Assembly: GCF_001945395.1 (NCBI RefSeq)
Contig: NZ_MSXV01000036.1
Coordinates: 1 to 35,847, forward strand
Reading direction: 5' to 3'
Length of the DNA: 35,847 bases
Origin: Pseudomonas sp. PA15(2017)
GTDB lineage: Bacteria > Pseudomonadota > Gammaproteobacteria > Pseudomonadales > Pseudomonadaceae
The notes beneath the pieces were generated by a model. The model ran no database searches and had not been told where the DNA came from. It worked only from the letters and a program-made list of their open reading frames with translations. This document shows, in pieces, positions 24,080 to 31,444 of the stretch. The number at the start of each line of letters is the position of its first letter. The stretch's first letter is position 1. The translations under genes and the position numbers were made by a program.

Positions 24080-25153
24080 TCACAACGGTGGCCGGCGCTC
24101 CTCACGCGGCGGCAGGCCAGCCGGTGCCTTGTGCGCGACCCAGTCGCTGAGCAGGCTGTAGGCCACGGCCAGCAAGGTTGGCCCCAGGAACAGGCCCATG
24201 AAGCCAAAGGCCAGGATGCCGCCGAACACGCCGAGCAGCACCACCACCAACGGCAGGTTGCCGCCGCGGCTGATGAGATACGGCTTGAGGATGTTGTCCA
24301 CGCCACTGATGATGAAGAAGCCCCACACGCCAAGGAAGATCGCCATACCGATCTCGCCCTGCCAGATCAGCCAGCCCACGGCCGGGCCCCATACCAGCGG
24401 CGGCACCATGATCAGGCTGCAGGCGAAGGTCAGCAGGCCCAGCAGCAAGGCGCCTGGAATGCCGGCGATCATGAAGCCGATGTAGGCCAGCAGGGCCTGC
24501 GCCACGGCAGTGCCGATCACGCCGTTGACCACCCGCTGCACGGTGCCGGCGACCAATTCGAGATAATGCTGGGCGCGGTCGCCGATCAGTCGCTCGAGTA
24601 GGCTTTCGACGAAAGCGGCCAGGCGCGGGCCATCGCGATAGAAGAAGAACACCAGGATCAGGCTCAGGGCGAGTTCGAGAATGCCGCCGCCGATCTTGGC
24701 GCTGCGCACCAACAGGAAATTACCGACCTGGCCCATATAAGGCTGCACCGTGGCGAACAGCGCCGAGCCTTGCTGATCCAGGGTTTCCCAGATGCTCACC
24801 AGGCGTTCGCCCACCAGAGGTACCGACGCCAGCCAGGCTGGCGGTGGCGGCAGGCCATCGACCTGAACGTCCTTGAGCATCGCCGTGGCATCGCGAATAT
24901 GGTCGGCGAGGTTGAAGCCCAGCATCACCAGCGGCACCGCCACCAGCACGATCCACACGCCGGTGAGCAGACCGGCGGCCACCGATTGGCGACCTTTCAG
25001 TACGCGGGTCAGCCAGCGCATGACCGGCCAACTGGCGAAAGACAGCACGGCAGCCCAGAACAGCGCGGACCAGAATGGTGCGAGCACCCACAGGCTCGCA
25101 CCCAGCAACCCCAGTAGCAGAATCTGCACCAGCAAGCGGTCGTTATTCGGCAT
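24080..25153 (-). CDS. AI-2E family transporter (YdiK/PerM type)
   Basis: This 357-residue inner-membrane protein has about seven or eight TM helices. An N-terminal hairpin pair lies at about 8-45, with a loop region at about 85-150 and a central helix LELALSLILVFFFYRDG. The C-terminal cluster carries the family glycine-rich motif (DNILKPYLISRGGNLP, then VVLLGVFGGILAFGFMGLFLGP). The family was named for TqsA-like AI-2 export, but most members have other or unknown substrates, so AI-2 transport should not be assumed. A DUF4892 gene lies 49 bases upstream on the same strand. Confidence 0.88.
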   Translation of the reverse strand: MPNNDRLLVQILLLGLLGASLWVLAPFWSALFWAAVLSFASWPVMRWLTRVLKGRQSVAAGLLTGVWIVLVAVPLVMLGFNLADHIRDATAMLKDVQVDGLPPPPAWLASVPLVGERLVSIWETLDQQGSALFATVQPYMGQVGNFLLVRSAKIGGGILELALSLILVFFFYRDGPRLAAFVESLLERLIGDRAQHYLELVAGTVQRVVNGVIGTAVAQALLAYIGFMIAGIPGALLLGLLTFACSLIMVPPLVWGPAVGWLIWQGEIGMAIFLGVWGFFIISGVDNILKPYLISRGGNLPLVVVLLGVFGGILAFGFMGLFLGPTLLAVAYSLLSDWVAHKAPAGLPPREERRPPL

Positions 25154-25202
25154 TTATCAGGACTTCCAGAAAACCAGACTCAGGCCCGTGGCACGGGCTG
25201 GC

Positions 25203-26003
25203 TCAACGTAGCACGTCGATACGCAAACCGTCGCCACTGCTCTCGCCGATTTCCAGGCGCGCGGCCCTGACGCGCTCTTCGATCAGCGCTTCACGCCAGG
25301 CCTCGGCATTGGCGCCGGACAGACTGACGCGCAGGGTGCTGTCCAGATTCAGGCTGCGTGCCAACAGTTCCGTCCACTCCGGCCTGGGCTCGCCCTGGCC
25401 CGGCAGGCGCAGCTCGCCAGCGCTCTTGAGCTGTCGCGACAGCGTGGCCGGGGTTGGCAGCACCTTCGCCAGCGGCTGATCCGCCGCCAGCAGCTCGGCG
25501 TGCAGGTAGGCGCGACGGTTGCCGCGGGTGATGCTGTAAAGCGCCACCAGGCTGTTCTCGTTGGGCTCCGCCAGGCGCAGCAAGGCATAGGCCTGCTGGT
25601 CGTCGGAGCCGTACAGCGTCGAATTGCCGAACACCGAGTTGGCCCACAGGCTGCTGGAGCCGCACTCGCGGCCCTGGCACCAGTAGAGCATCTGGGCGTC
25701 CTTGTCCTGCAGGGCCTCGCGCGCCTGGGTGAACACTTCGGTGGCGCTGTGGGTACGCGGCAACTCGTAGGTGACTGCGGTCAAGGCGCCCTGAACCAGC
25801 ACTTCGCGCTCGTAACGCAGGCGCCCGCTGATACGGCGGACGGTACCTTGCGGGTAGAGGCGCTCCTGGTCGGCCTCCTCCTGGTAGGTGACGATTTCAC
25901 TGCCTGCGAAGCGCGGCAACACCTCGAGATCTCGGCTACCGGCCACGTCGGCGCTGGCGAGGGGGCTTACCACCAGCAGTGCAAGCAGGTAACTCAGACG
26001 CAT
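25203..26003 (-). CDS. DUF4892 family exported protein
   Basis: This 266-residue protein starts at MRLSYLLALLVVSPLASADV, giving a clear signal peptide cut near residue 18. A longer in-frame ATG at 26153 runs through unrelated sequence. The mature protein has two parts. About residues 25-180 form a beta-rich domain with Y-W-C-Q-G-R-E-C-G (two cysteines, possible disulfide). About 185-266 resemble an OmpA-like peptidoglycan-binding ending (VSLSGANAEAW, EERVRAARLEI, IDVLR). I recognise this as DUF4892, found in pseudomonads. Periplasmic or outer-membrane location is inferred. It may share a transcript with the AI-2E gene downstream. Confidence 0.82.
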   Translation of the reverse strand: MRLSYLLALLVVSPLASADVAGSRDLEVLPRFAGSEIVTYQEEADQERLYPQGTVRRISGRLRYEREVLVQGALTAVTYELPRTHSATEVFTQAREALQDKDAQMLYWCQGRECGSSSLWANSVFGNSTLYGSDDQQAYALLRLAEPNENSLVALYSITRGNRRAYLHAELLAADQPLAKVLPTPATLSRQLKSAGELRLPGQGEPRPEWTELLARSLNLDSTLRVSLSGANAEAWREALIEERVRAARLEIGESSGDGLRIDVLR

Positions 26004-26142
26004 GTAGCCCCGCTTACCGCGCGAGCGAGAAGAATCGAGGGGCAGACTGGGGCGGATAGCGCATCCGGCGCTAGGGTGTACAGGTCGGTCATGCAGTTCT
26101 CCATGGCAGTACCCGACACCTTTCCCCAGTTGTAACGGGGCG

Positions 26143-27006
26143 TCAAGGCGCACTCAGGAATGCTTTGAAACAGTCTGCTACGAGTTGCGCGCCCTCCTCG
26201 TCGTCCAGATGCAGATGATGCCCGCCAGGCAGACGGTGGACCCTGATCGCCGTCTGCGTCAGCAACTCGGTCAAGCCCTCGCGAGGCGCCAGCAAGCCCT
26301 GCTCGGCCAGAACCAGCTGCGTCGGGCAACGCAGTGCCGTGACGAAGGCTTGTACATGGGCCAGGGTGAGGCGCATGGGCGTTGTCAGGGTAAGGCGGCT
26401 GTCGGTGCGCCAGGTCAGGCCATCCGCCACCGGCATCAGCCCGCGCTGCGCCAATAGGCGAGCCGCCTCGAAGCTGACATGACCGACACCGCGCTGACGT
26501 ACCTGAGCGGCGCGTTCGAGGCTGGGATACACCGGCTTGCGCTTGCCCGAGAGCGCCAGGCGCCCACGCAGCGCCTCGGCCAACGTGGCGACCGCGGCGT
26601 CGGCCTCGATGGTCGGCGGCACCAGCCCATCGATCAACGCCAGGCGCTGGACGCGCTCGGGAAAGGTCGCGGCCAGCAACACCGAAACGATCGCGCCCAT
26701 GGAATGGCCAAGCAGGCTGAAGCGCGGCCAGTCGAGCTGCTCGGCAACCAGCAGCACATCGTGCACGTAGTCCCAAAGGGCATAGCCGGCGCCCGCCGGG
26801 CGATGCGCCGAATGGCCGTGGCCGGCGAAATCCACCGCAACGATGCGCAGGCCCTGAAGCTTCGGCGCCAGGCGGGCGAAGGTGGCCACGTTATCCAGCC
26901 AGCCATGCAGGGCGATCACCGGCACACCGTCGGCCGGGCCGTACACTTGAGCGGCCAGTTCGATATGCGGCAGGCGCAGGCTGATTTCTTCGGGCACGAG
27001 ACTCAC
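26143..27006 (-). CDS. Alpha/beta-fold hydrolase
   Basis: This 287-residue cytoplasmic hydrolase has the oxyanion segment ALHGWLDN (about 32-39), DFAGHGHS, and the nucleophile elbow LGHSMG with Ser102. A C-terminal histidine lies in PGGHHLHLDDEE (about 255-266), and the Asp member of the triad is probably in the strand near VLAEQGLL. No signal peptide is seen. The start overlaps the stop of the upstream hydrolase gene by 4 bases (27003-27006), so the two are translationally coupled. Substrate unknown. The pair matches two adjacent hydrolase genes I recall in P. aeruginosa (PA1621-PA1622). Confidence 0.9.
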   Translation of the reverse strand: MSLVPEEISLRLPHIELAAQVYGPADGVPVIALHGWLDNVATFARLAPKLQGLRIVAVDFAGHGHSAHRPAGAGYALWDYVHDVLLVAEQLDWPRFSLLGHSMGAIVSVLLAATFPERVQRLALIDGLVPPTIEADAAVATLAEALRGRLALSGKRKPVYPSLERAAQVRQRGVGHVSFEAARLLAQRGLMPVADGLTWRTDSRLTLTTPMRLTLAHVQAFVTALRCPTQLVLAEQGLLAPREGLTELLTQTAIRVHRLPGGHHLHLDDEEGAQLVADCFKAFLSAP

Positions 27007-27806
27007 CGCACGGCCTCGGCAGGCGTCTGCCAGCGGGTGAACAGGCGACGTATCAGCTGCGCGGTAGCGTCCGGGTGTTCGAGCGGAAACATATGCCCGC
27101 CCGGTAGCGTCAGGAACTCACCCCGCGGTGCGCGCCGCGCCATGCGTCCATGATGAGCCAGCACCACGCGACTTTCGGCGCCCTTGACCAATGCCAGCGG
27201 CACTTGCAGCTGCTGCGGCCGGCCGGGGCTGGTGTGCGGCACGCTGCGGTAGATGCTGATTTCGGTCGCCGCTTCGAAGCTAAGCCGCAGGCCATCTTCG
27301 TGTGGAAGCAGACCATGCTCCACGTAGGCATCCAGGCACTCCGGATCGAAGCGGCTGAACAGCGCGCGCGCGGCGAAATATCGCCGCGCCTCCAGCCCAT
27401 CGAAAAAAGCCTCGCGCCGCCCCAGGGTGCGCCCGGCAGGCGTGAGACGGTCGATCAGGCCGAGCCGCTTGGCCGCCTGAATCACCAGTTGGTCGACGCG
27501 ACTGAGCACCGGCGAGTCGAGCATCACCAGACCACGATAGAGATCGGGCCGACGCAACGCCGCATGGTAATGCAGCACCCCGCCCAATGAGTGACCTACG
27601 CCCCACACCGGCTCGGCGCACTGTTCGAGGTGATGGAGCAACTCGTCGACCAGGTTGCTCCAGTTGTCGTTCACCGGAAAGCGCGGGTCATGGGCATGTT
27701 GGGCCAGATGGTGCACCTGATATTCCGGCGCCAGCGCCGCGAACAGCTTGCGGTAGGTGGCCGAGGGAAATCCGTTGGCATGGGCGAAGAAGATCAGTTG
27801 GTGCAT
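27003..27806 (-). CDS. Alpha/beta-fold hydrolase
   Basis: This 267-residue hydrolase starts at MHQLIFFAHANGFP, the typical beginning. An in-frame ATG at 27866 adds an unrelated 20-residue stretch. Motifs are FFAHANGFPSATY (oxyanion), GVGHSLGG with Ser73, and the C-terminal LPGGHMFPLEHP histidine. It shows a lid region with RREAFFDGLEARRYFAARALFSRF (about 150-175). It is the first gene of a two-gene coupled unit with the next hydrolase, and both lack export signals. It is distinct from its neighbour in sequence, so this is not a recent duplication. Substrate unknown. Confidence 0.9.
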   Translation of the reverse strand: MHQLIFFAHANGFPSATYRKLFAALAPEYQVHHLAQHAHDPRFPVNDNWSNLVDELLHHLEQCAEPVWGVGHSLGGVLHYHAALRRPDLYRGLVMLDSPVLSRVDQLVIQAAKRLGLIDRLTPAGRTLGRREAFFDGLEARRYFAARALFSRFDPECLDAYVEHGLLPHEDGLRLSFEAATEISIYRSVPHTSPGRPQQLQVPLALVKGAESRVVLAHHGRMARRAPRGEFLTLPGGHMFPLEHPDATAQLIRRLFTRWQTPAEAVR

Positions 27807-27927
27807 GGCGGTCGCACTGTTGGCAGGCAATGCATGGATTGTCAGGCAGCACCCGGCAGGCGGCAACGTCCGTAACGGTCAGGAGAGACGACGCTCCGGC
27901 CATCTGACGGCGTGATGGTCACCTGCC

Positions 27928-28371
27928 CTAGCGCTGCGACGCCTGGCTGCCGTGCGGCACGATGGCCATGGTCAGCCGGGAAATGCAGCAGGTCTTGCCG
28001 TCGTCGCCGCGCAGACGGATGTCCCAGACGTGGGTGGTACGGCCCAGGTGCACCGCCTTGGCCACCGCGGTGACACGCCCGCTACGCAGCCCGCGCAGGT
28101 GATTGGCATTGACCTCCAGGCCCACGCAGAAGAACTTCTGCGTATCGATGCACTGGTAGCTGGCCGTGGAGCCCAGGCTTTCCGCCAGCACCACCGAGGC
28201 ACCGCCATGCAGCAAGCCATAGGGTTGGTGGGTGCGGGAATCGACGACCATGCTGGCCGTCAGCGACTGGTCATAGAAAGCTTCGAAGCGGATGTCCAGC
28301 AGCTCGCCAATGGTGTTGCGCTGGCTAGCGTTCAGTTCATCAAGGTTGGGTGTCTGGCGCCAGATACTCAT
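27928..28371 (-). CDS. Hotdog-fold thioesterase (PaaI/MenI-YdiI type)
   Basis: This 147-residue single hotdog protein carries QPYGLLHGGASVVLAESLGS (about 49-67), the YdiI/MenI-type active-site segment with the catalytic Glu following HGGA. The GLEVNANHLRG strand and GRTTHVWDIRL follow. Relatives hydrolyse acyl-CoA, including DHNA-CoA in menaquinone synthesis. Pseudomonas normally uses ubiquinone, so a general acyl-CoA thioesterase role is more likely. The start is MSIWRQTPNLDELN, typical of the family. It sits between SixA and the hydrolase pair on the same strand. Confidence 0.9.
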   Translation of the reverse strand: MSIWRQTPNLDELNASQRNTIGELLDIRFEAFYDQSLTASMVVDSRTHQPYGLLHGGASVVLAESLGSTASYQCIDTQKFFCVGLEVNANHLRGLRSGRVTAVAKAVHLGRTTHVWDIRLRGDDGKTCCISRLTMAIVPHGSQASQR

Positions 28372-28404
28372 GGTCGATCCTTGTTGTTTTGCGACGCGGC
28401 TCGC

Positions 28405-28866
28405 TCAGCGCACCTCGGGGTGCGCCAGCAGTTGCAGGGACATCAAACCAGCGATCAGGTCGTCGCCGTCGAGCAGTGCCAGACTGGCCGTGTGCATGGC
28501 CAGCGGCTGCTGGCGATGGCCATGTACCAGAAGCCCGCCGAGGGCGCCGATGAAGGGCTGGTGGGAAACCAGCAGGATTTCATCGCCAGCCAGGTGTTGC
28601 AGTCTGGTCAGGCTGTCGCGCGGATCGCTGTCGGGAGTCAGCCAGGCGACGGTCTGCAGCGGGCGCTCCACTTCCAGGGCGTCGTGCACCAACCCAGCCG
28701 TCTGCTGCGCACGTACGTACGGGCTGGCATAAATGGCGAGCGAGCGACCACGCAGGTGCTCGATCGACTGACGAACCTCGTCGCGCCCATGGGCCGTCAG
28801 TTCACGCGCCGCATCGGTACGCGCCTCGGCCTCGGCCTGCCCGTGGCGCAGTAACCACAGCCTCAT
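28405..28866 (-). CDS. sixA: SixA, phosphohistidine phosphatase
   Basis: This 153-residue protein (from 28866) begins MRLWLLRHGQAE, where RHG with His8 is the catalytic signature of SixA. An earlier ATG at 28896 is possible but gives an atypical leader. Further histidine phosphatase features are ASPYVRAQQTA and the second histidine in VSHQPFIG. SixA removes phosphate from histidine phosphotransfer proteins; in E. coli evidence points to the nitrogen PTS protein. The gene begins 10 bases after the DUF4389 stop and follows gpsA and the DUF4389 gene on one strand, suggesting a short operon. Confidence 0.92.
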   Translation of the reverse strand: MRLWLLRHGQAEAEARTDAARELTAHGRDEVRQSIEHLRGRSLAIYASPYVRAQQTAGLVHDALEVERPLQTVAWLTPDSDPRDSLTRLQHLAGDEILLVSHQPFIGALGGLLVHGHRQQPLAMHTASLALLDGDDLIAGLMSLQLLAHPEVR

Positions 28867-28876
28867 ACTGGCTGGC

Positions 28877-29215
28877 TCATAGTTTTGGTTCCTCATCTCT
28901 CGCAGGGTGAGGTGCGGGCGACACGCTATGCGCCGCCTCGCCTTGTGGCGGCCGCGGCGTCGGCCAGTCTGCGAACGGCCAGGGTTTGCTTTCGCTATTG
29001 AACGTACCGAAGCGACCGATCTGCGCCAGGTACTGGCTCAGGCTGTCGCCAAAACTCAGCAGGCCGCCATTCGGCGCACCATAGAACACGCGATAGATGA
29101 GCTGCAGCAGCACGACGCCGGCCAGCAGCAGTTCCGCCAGTTGCCAGACAAACAGGAACAGCAGCATCCAGACGATGCGCAAGCCGATGGGCTCGCCCTT
29201 GGTGTGATCATTCAT
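28877..29215 (-). CDS. DUF4389 family small membrane protein
   Basis: This protein of about 112 residues starts at MNDHTKGEP (29215), with GAGGA 8 bases upstream. One or two TM helices at about 12-42 (a long hydrophobic run) are followed by RVFYGAPNGGLLSFGDSLSQYLAQIGRFGTF, characteristic of DUF4389. A Pro-rich disordered tail follows. Function unknown. It lies 11 bases after gpsA and just before sixA on the same strand, so it is probably part of the same operon. Confidence 0.82.
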   Translation of the reverse strand: MNDHTKGEPIGLRIVWMLLFLFVWQLAELLLAGVVLLQLIYRVFYGAPNGGLLSFGDSLSQYLAQIGRFGTFNSESKPWPFADWPTPRPPQGEAAHSVSPAPHPARDEEPKL

Positions 29216-29226
29216 GGTCATTGTCC

Positions 29227-30249
29227 TCAGAAGCCGGTAGCTGGAATGAAGTCGACATCGGTCTTGGGCTCGGCGCGCATCAGCGCCTCGATCACCTGAT
29301 CCAGGGTACGCCCTTCGAAAAGGATCGCGTGCAGCCCCGCCACCAACGGCATGTAGACCTGCAGCTCTTCGGCCTTGGCCTTGAGCACCTTGATGGTATT
29401 GACGCCCTCGGCCACTTCGCCAAGGCGCTCGACCGCCTCCTGCAGGCTCAAACCTTCGCCCAGGGCGAAACCGACCTGATAATTGCGGCTTTTCGGCGAG
29501 GAACAGGTCACGATCAGATCGCCGACTCCCGCCAGGCCCAGAAACGTCATGGGGTTGGCGCCCAGATGCACGGCGAAGCGGGTCATTTCCGCCAGCGCCC
29601 GGGTGATCAGCATGCTCTTGGTGTTCTCGCCCATGCCCAGTGCCGCCGCCATGCCGGCGATGATGGCGTAGACGTTCTTCAACGCACCGCCCAGCTCGAC
29701 GCCGAAGCGATCGGCACTGGCGTAAACACGGAATGTACGCCCGTGCAGCACTTGCTGCACGGCGCTGCAGAGCGCTTCGTCTTCGCTGGCCACCACGGTG
29801 GCGGTCAACGTGTGCGCGGCGATCTCCTTGGCCAGGTTCGGCCCCGACAGTACGCCGATGCGCGCCTGGGGCGCGACCTCCTCGATGATCTCGCTCATCA
29901 GCTTGAACGTCTGCGCTTCGATGCCTTTGGTGGTACTGACCAGTTGCTTGCCGGCCAACAAGCCCGACACCGGCTGCAAAACCTGACGCAGCGCGCTGGA
30001 CGGCAGCGCCACGAACGCCAGCTCACAGGCCTCGAGCGCTGCCGGCAGATCGGTGGTCGGCTCCACGCCGTCGAGCACCTTCACGCCTTTGAGATAGCGC
30101 GGGTTTTCCCGCTGGGTGCGGATGGCTTCGGCCTGCACGGGGTCGCGCATCCAGTGCAGAACGCGATGCCCATTCTGTGCCAGCAGGTTCGCGATGGCGG
30201 TTCCGAAGCTGCCGCCACCCAGTACCGCGATAGGTTGCTGTTGAGTCAT
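29227..30249 (-). CDS. gpsA: GpsA, NAD(P)-dependent glycerol-3-phosphate dehydrogenase
   Basis: This 340-residue enzyme reduces dihydroxyacetone phosphate to sn-glycerol 3-phosphate, the backbone for phospholipids. The nucleotide site [15 protein letters not shown] is at 9-23. TKGIEAQ and [11 protein letters not shown] follow, and the catalytic lysine is in [10 protein letters not shown]. The [11 protein letters not shown] and [19 protein letters not shown] segments complete the family set. The start at 30249 ([13 protein letters not shown]) matches the usual length. An in-frame ATG at 30276 adds nine residues. It heads the gpsA-DUF4389-sixA group and is divergent from the kinase operon. Its neighbours fabA and fabB also feed phospholipid synthesis. 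Confidence 0.96.
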   Translation of the reverse strand: MTQQQPIAVLGGGSFGTAIANLLAQNGHRVLHWMRDPVQAEAIRTQRENPRYLKGVKVLDGVEPTTDLPAALEACELAFVALPSSALRQVLQPVSGLLAGKQLVSTTKGIEAQTFKLMSEIIEEVAPQARIGVLSGPNLAKEIAAHTLTATVVASEDEALCSAVQQVLHGRTFRVYASADRFGVELGGALKNVYAIIAGMAAALGMGENTKSMLITRALAEMTRFAVHLGANPMTFLGLAGVGDLIVTCSSPKSRNYQVGFALGEGLSLQEAVERLGEVAEGVNTIKVLKAKAEELQVYMPLVAGLHAILFEGRTLDQVIEALMRAEPKTDVDFIPATGF

Positions 30250-30366
30250 GACCAGTCCGTTTTGAATGCTGTGCAAGTGGCAGGCATTATACGGTTAGCA
30301 GGTTCTACGACCAGCCTTGTGGCGTCCCGAGCATCTGAAGAGAGTCGCAATTTTGCGGAGCATGGC

Positions 30367-30394
30367 TTTCATTGCCACGCGGCTCGGTTAACAT
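30367..30394 (+). promoter_or_regulatory. Candidate promoter for the binding protein-kinase operon
   Basis: TTTCAT (30367-30372) and TAACAT (30389-30394) have a 16-base spacer and lie about 125 bases before the start of the first gene. This is a by-eye match to sigma-70. The rest of the spacer 30250-30520 shows no other gene. Confidence 0.3.
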
Positions 30395-30520
30395 GCGCGC
30401 TCTGCGCGAACAGGGCCGTTGCGTGACTTCCATCACTGTCCTTCATCGATATGTTGTGCTGGCGGCATCGCTCACCTGGGCCGGCCGGGTCTCATGCTGC
30501 CTAGTGGATCCGCTGCCCTG

Positions 30521-31444
30521 ATGACCGCTCCCCTCCCGCGCGCCATCGCGCACTGCCGCGCCTGGCTGCGCCGTGCCCTGCTCGCACTGTGCCTGCTGAC
30601 ACCCGCCGTGCAGGCTGCAGAACTGCTGTTGAGCACCGCAGGCGATACCAGCAACCTGCAACATTTCGCCAATGCGCTGGCAGCGGCACGCCCGGCCGAC
30701 CGCGTTCGCGTCGTGCCACTGAACGAAATGCCGCCGCTCGACCAGATGCCCGGCGATACGCGCCTGATCCTGTTCGGCCAGGCCGCGCTGGCGTGGCGCC
30801 TGGAATCGCCGAATGGTCCGCCTACGCTGGTGCTGCAAGTCAACAAGACCCAGGCGCACGGCACGCTCAGCCAGCGCCGGCCGGCGAACCTCAGCGTGCT
30901 CTGGCAGGACCCGGCACCCCGCCGCCAACTACGCCTGCTCAAGCACCTGTTGCCAAACGCCACTCGCGTGGGAGTGCTGCATGACCGGCACAGCGAATTC
31001 CTGATCCAGGAATTGCGTCAGGCCGCCAGCACGCTGGGCCTCGAAATCGTGCCCCAAGGCTGGCCGGACACCCGTGACAACAAAGCGGTGATCCGTTTGC
31101 TCGGCGCCAGCGACGTGCTGCTCGCCGTTGCCGATGACGACCTCTACAACACGCTGACCGCCAAGACTCTGCTGCTGACCAGCTACGGCCAGCAGCATGC
31201 GCTGATCGGCCCCAGCGCAGGCTTCGTGCGCGCCGGCAGCCTGGCCAGCACCTACAGTGATCAGAACGACTGGCTCGTTACCCTCGACCATTTGCTCGAC
31301 CAGGCGCCAGCGCAGTGGCCGGCAGGAACCTACTCGAACACGTTCAAGGTGCTCGGCAACCCGCAGGTGGCGCGTACACTGGGCATCACGCTGCCCAGTG
31401 ACGCCGAGCTCGCCCGGCATCTATTGCAAGGAGACACGCCGTGA
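30521..31444 (+). CDS. Periplasmic ABC-type substrate-binding protein (COG2984-like)
   Basis: This protein of 307 residues starts at MTAPLPRAIAHCRAW, giving a signal peptide cut after VQAAE (about residue 32). Upstream in-frame starts (30419 TTG, 30494 ATG) give odd leaders. The mature protein is a two-lobed binding fold with RVGVLHDRHSEFLIQELRQAA at the lobe switch, then DVLLAVADDDLYN and ALIGPSAGFVRAGSLASTYS. This pattern fits the ABC_sub_bind family, but no permease or ATPase gene is near. Its stop overlaps the kinase start by 4 bases (GTGA), so a sensory role with the kinase is more likely than transport. I recall the same pairing in P. aeruginosa (PA1612-PA1611). Confidence 0.85.
   Translation: MTAPLPRAIAHCRAWLRRALLALCLLTPAVQAAELLLSTAGDTSNLQHFANALAAARPADRVRVVPLNEMPPLDQMPGDTRLILFGQAALAWRLESPNGPPTLVLQVNKTQAHGTLSQRRPANLSVLWQDPAPRRQLRLLKHLLPNATRVGVLHDRHSEFLIQELRQAASTLGLEIVPQGWPDTRDNKAVIRLLGASDVLLAVADDDLYNTLTAKTLLLTSYGQQHALIGPSAGFVRAGSLASTYSDQNDWLVTLDHLLDQAPAQWPAGTYSNTFKVLGNPQVARTLGITLPSDAELARHLLQGDTP

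Noticed and set aside
22954..24333. 459-codon minus-strand frame opposite the patatin gene
   Set aside because: It has low-complexity Trp/Ser/Arg and Asp/His-rich stretches typical of antisense frames, and the patatin catalytic motifs on the plus strand are intact.
24080..25153. Quorum-sensing AI-2 exporter
   Set aside because: The family name is historical. No luxS or lsr genes are seen in the window, and most members have other or unknown substrates.
26143..27806. Tandem duplication of the two alpha/beta hydrolases
   Set aside because: Beyond the shared fold motifs the sequences differ throughout, so they are neighbours by operon, not a recent duplication.
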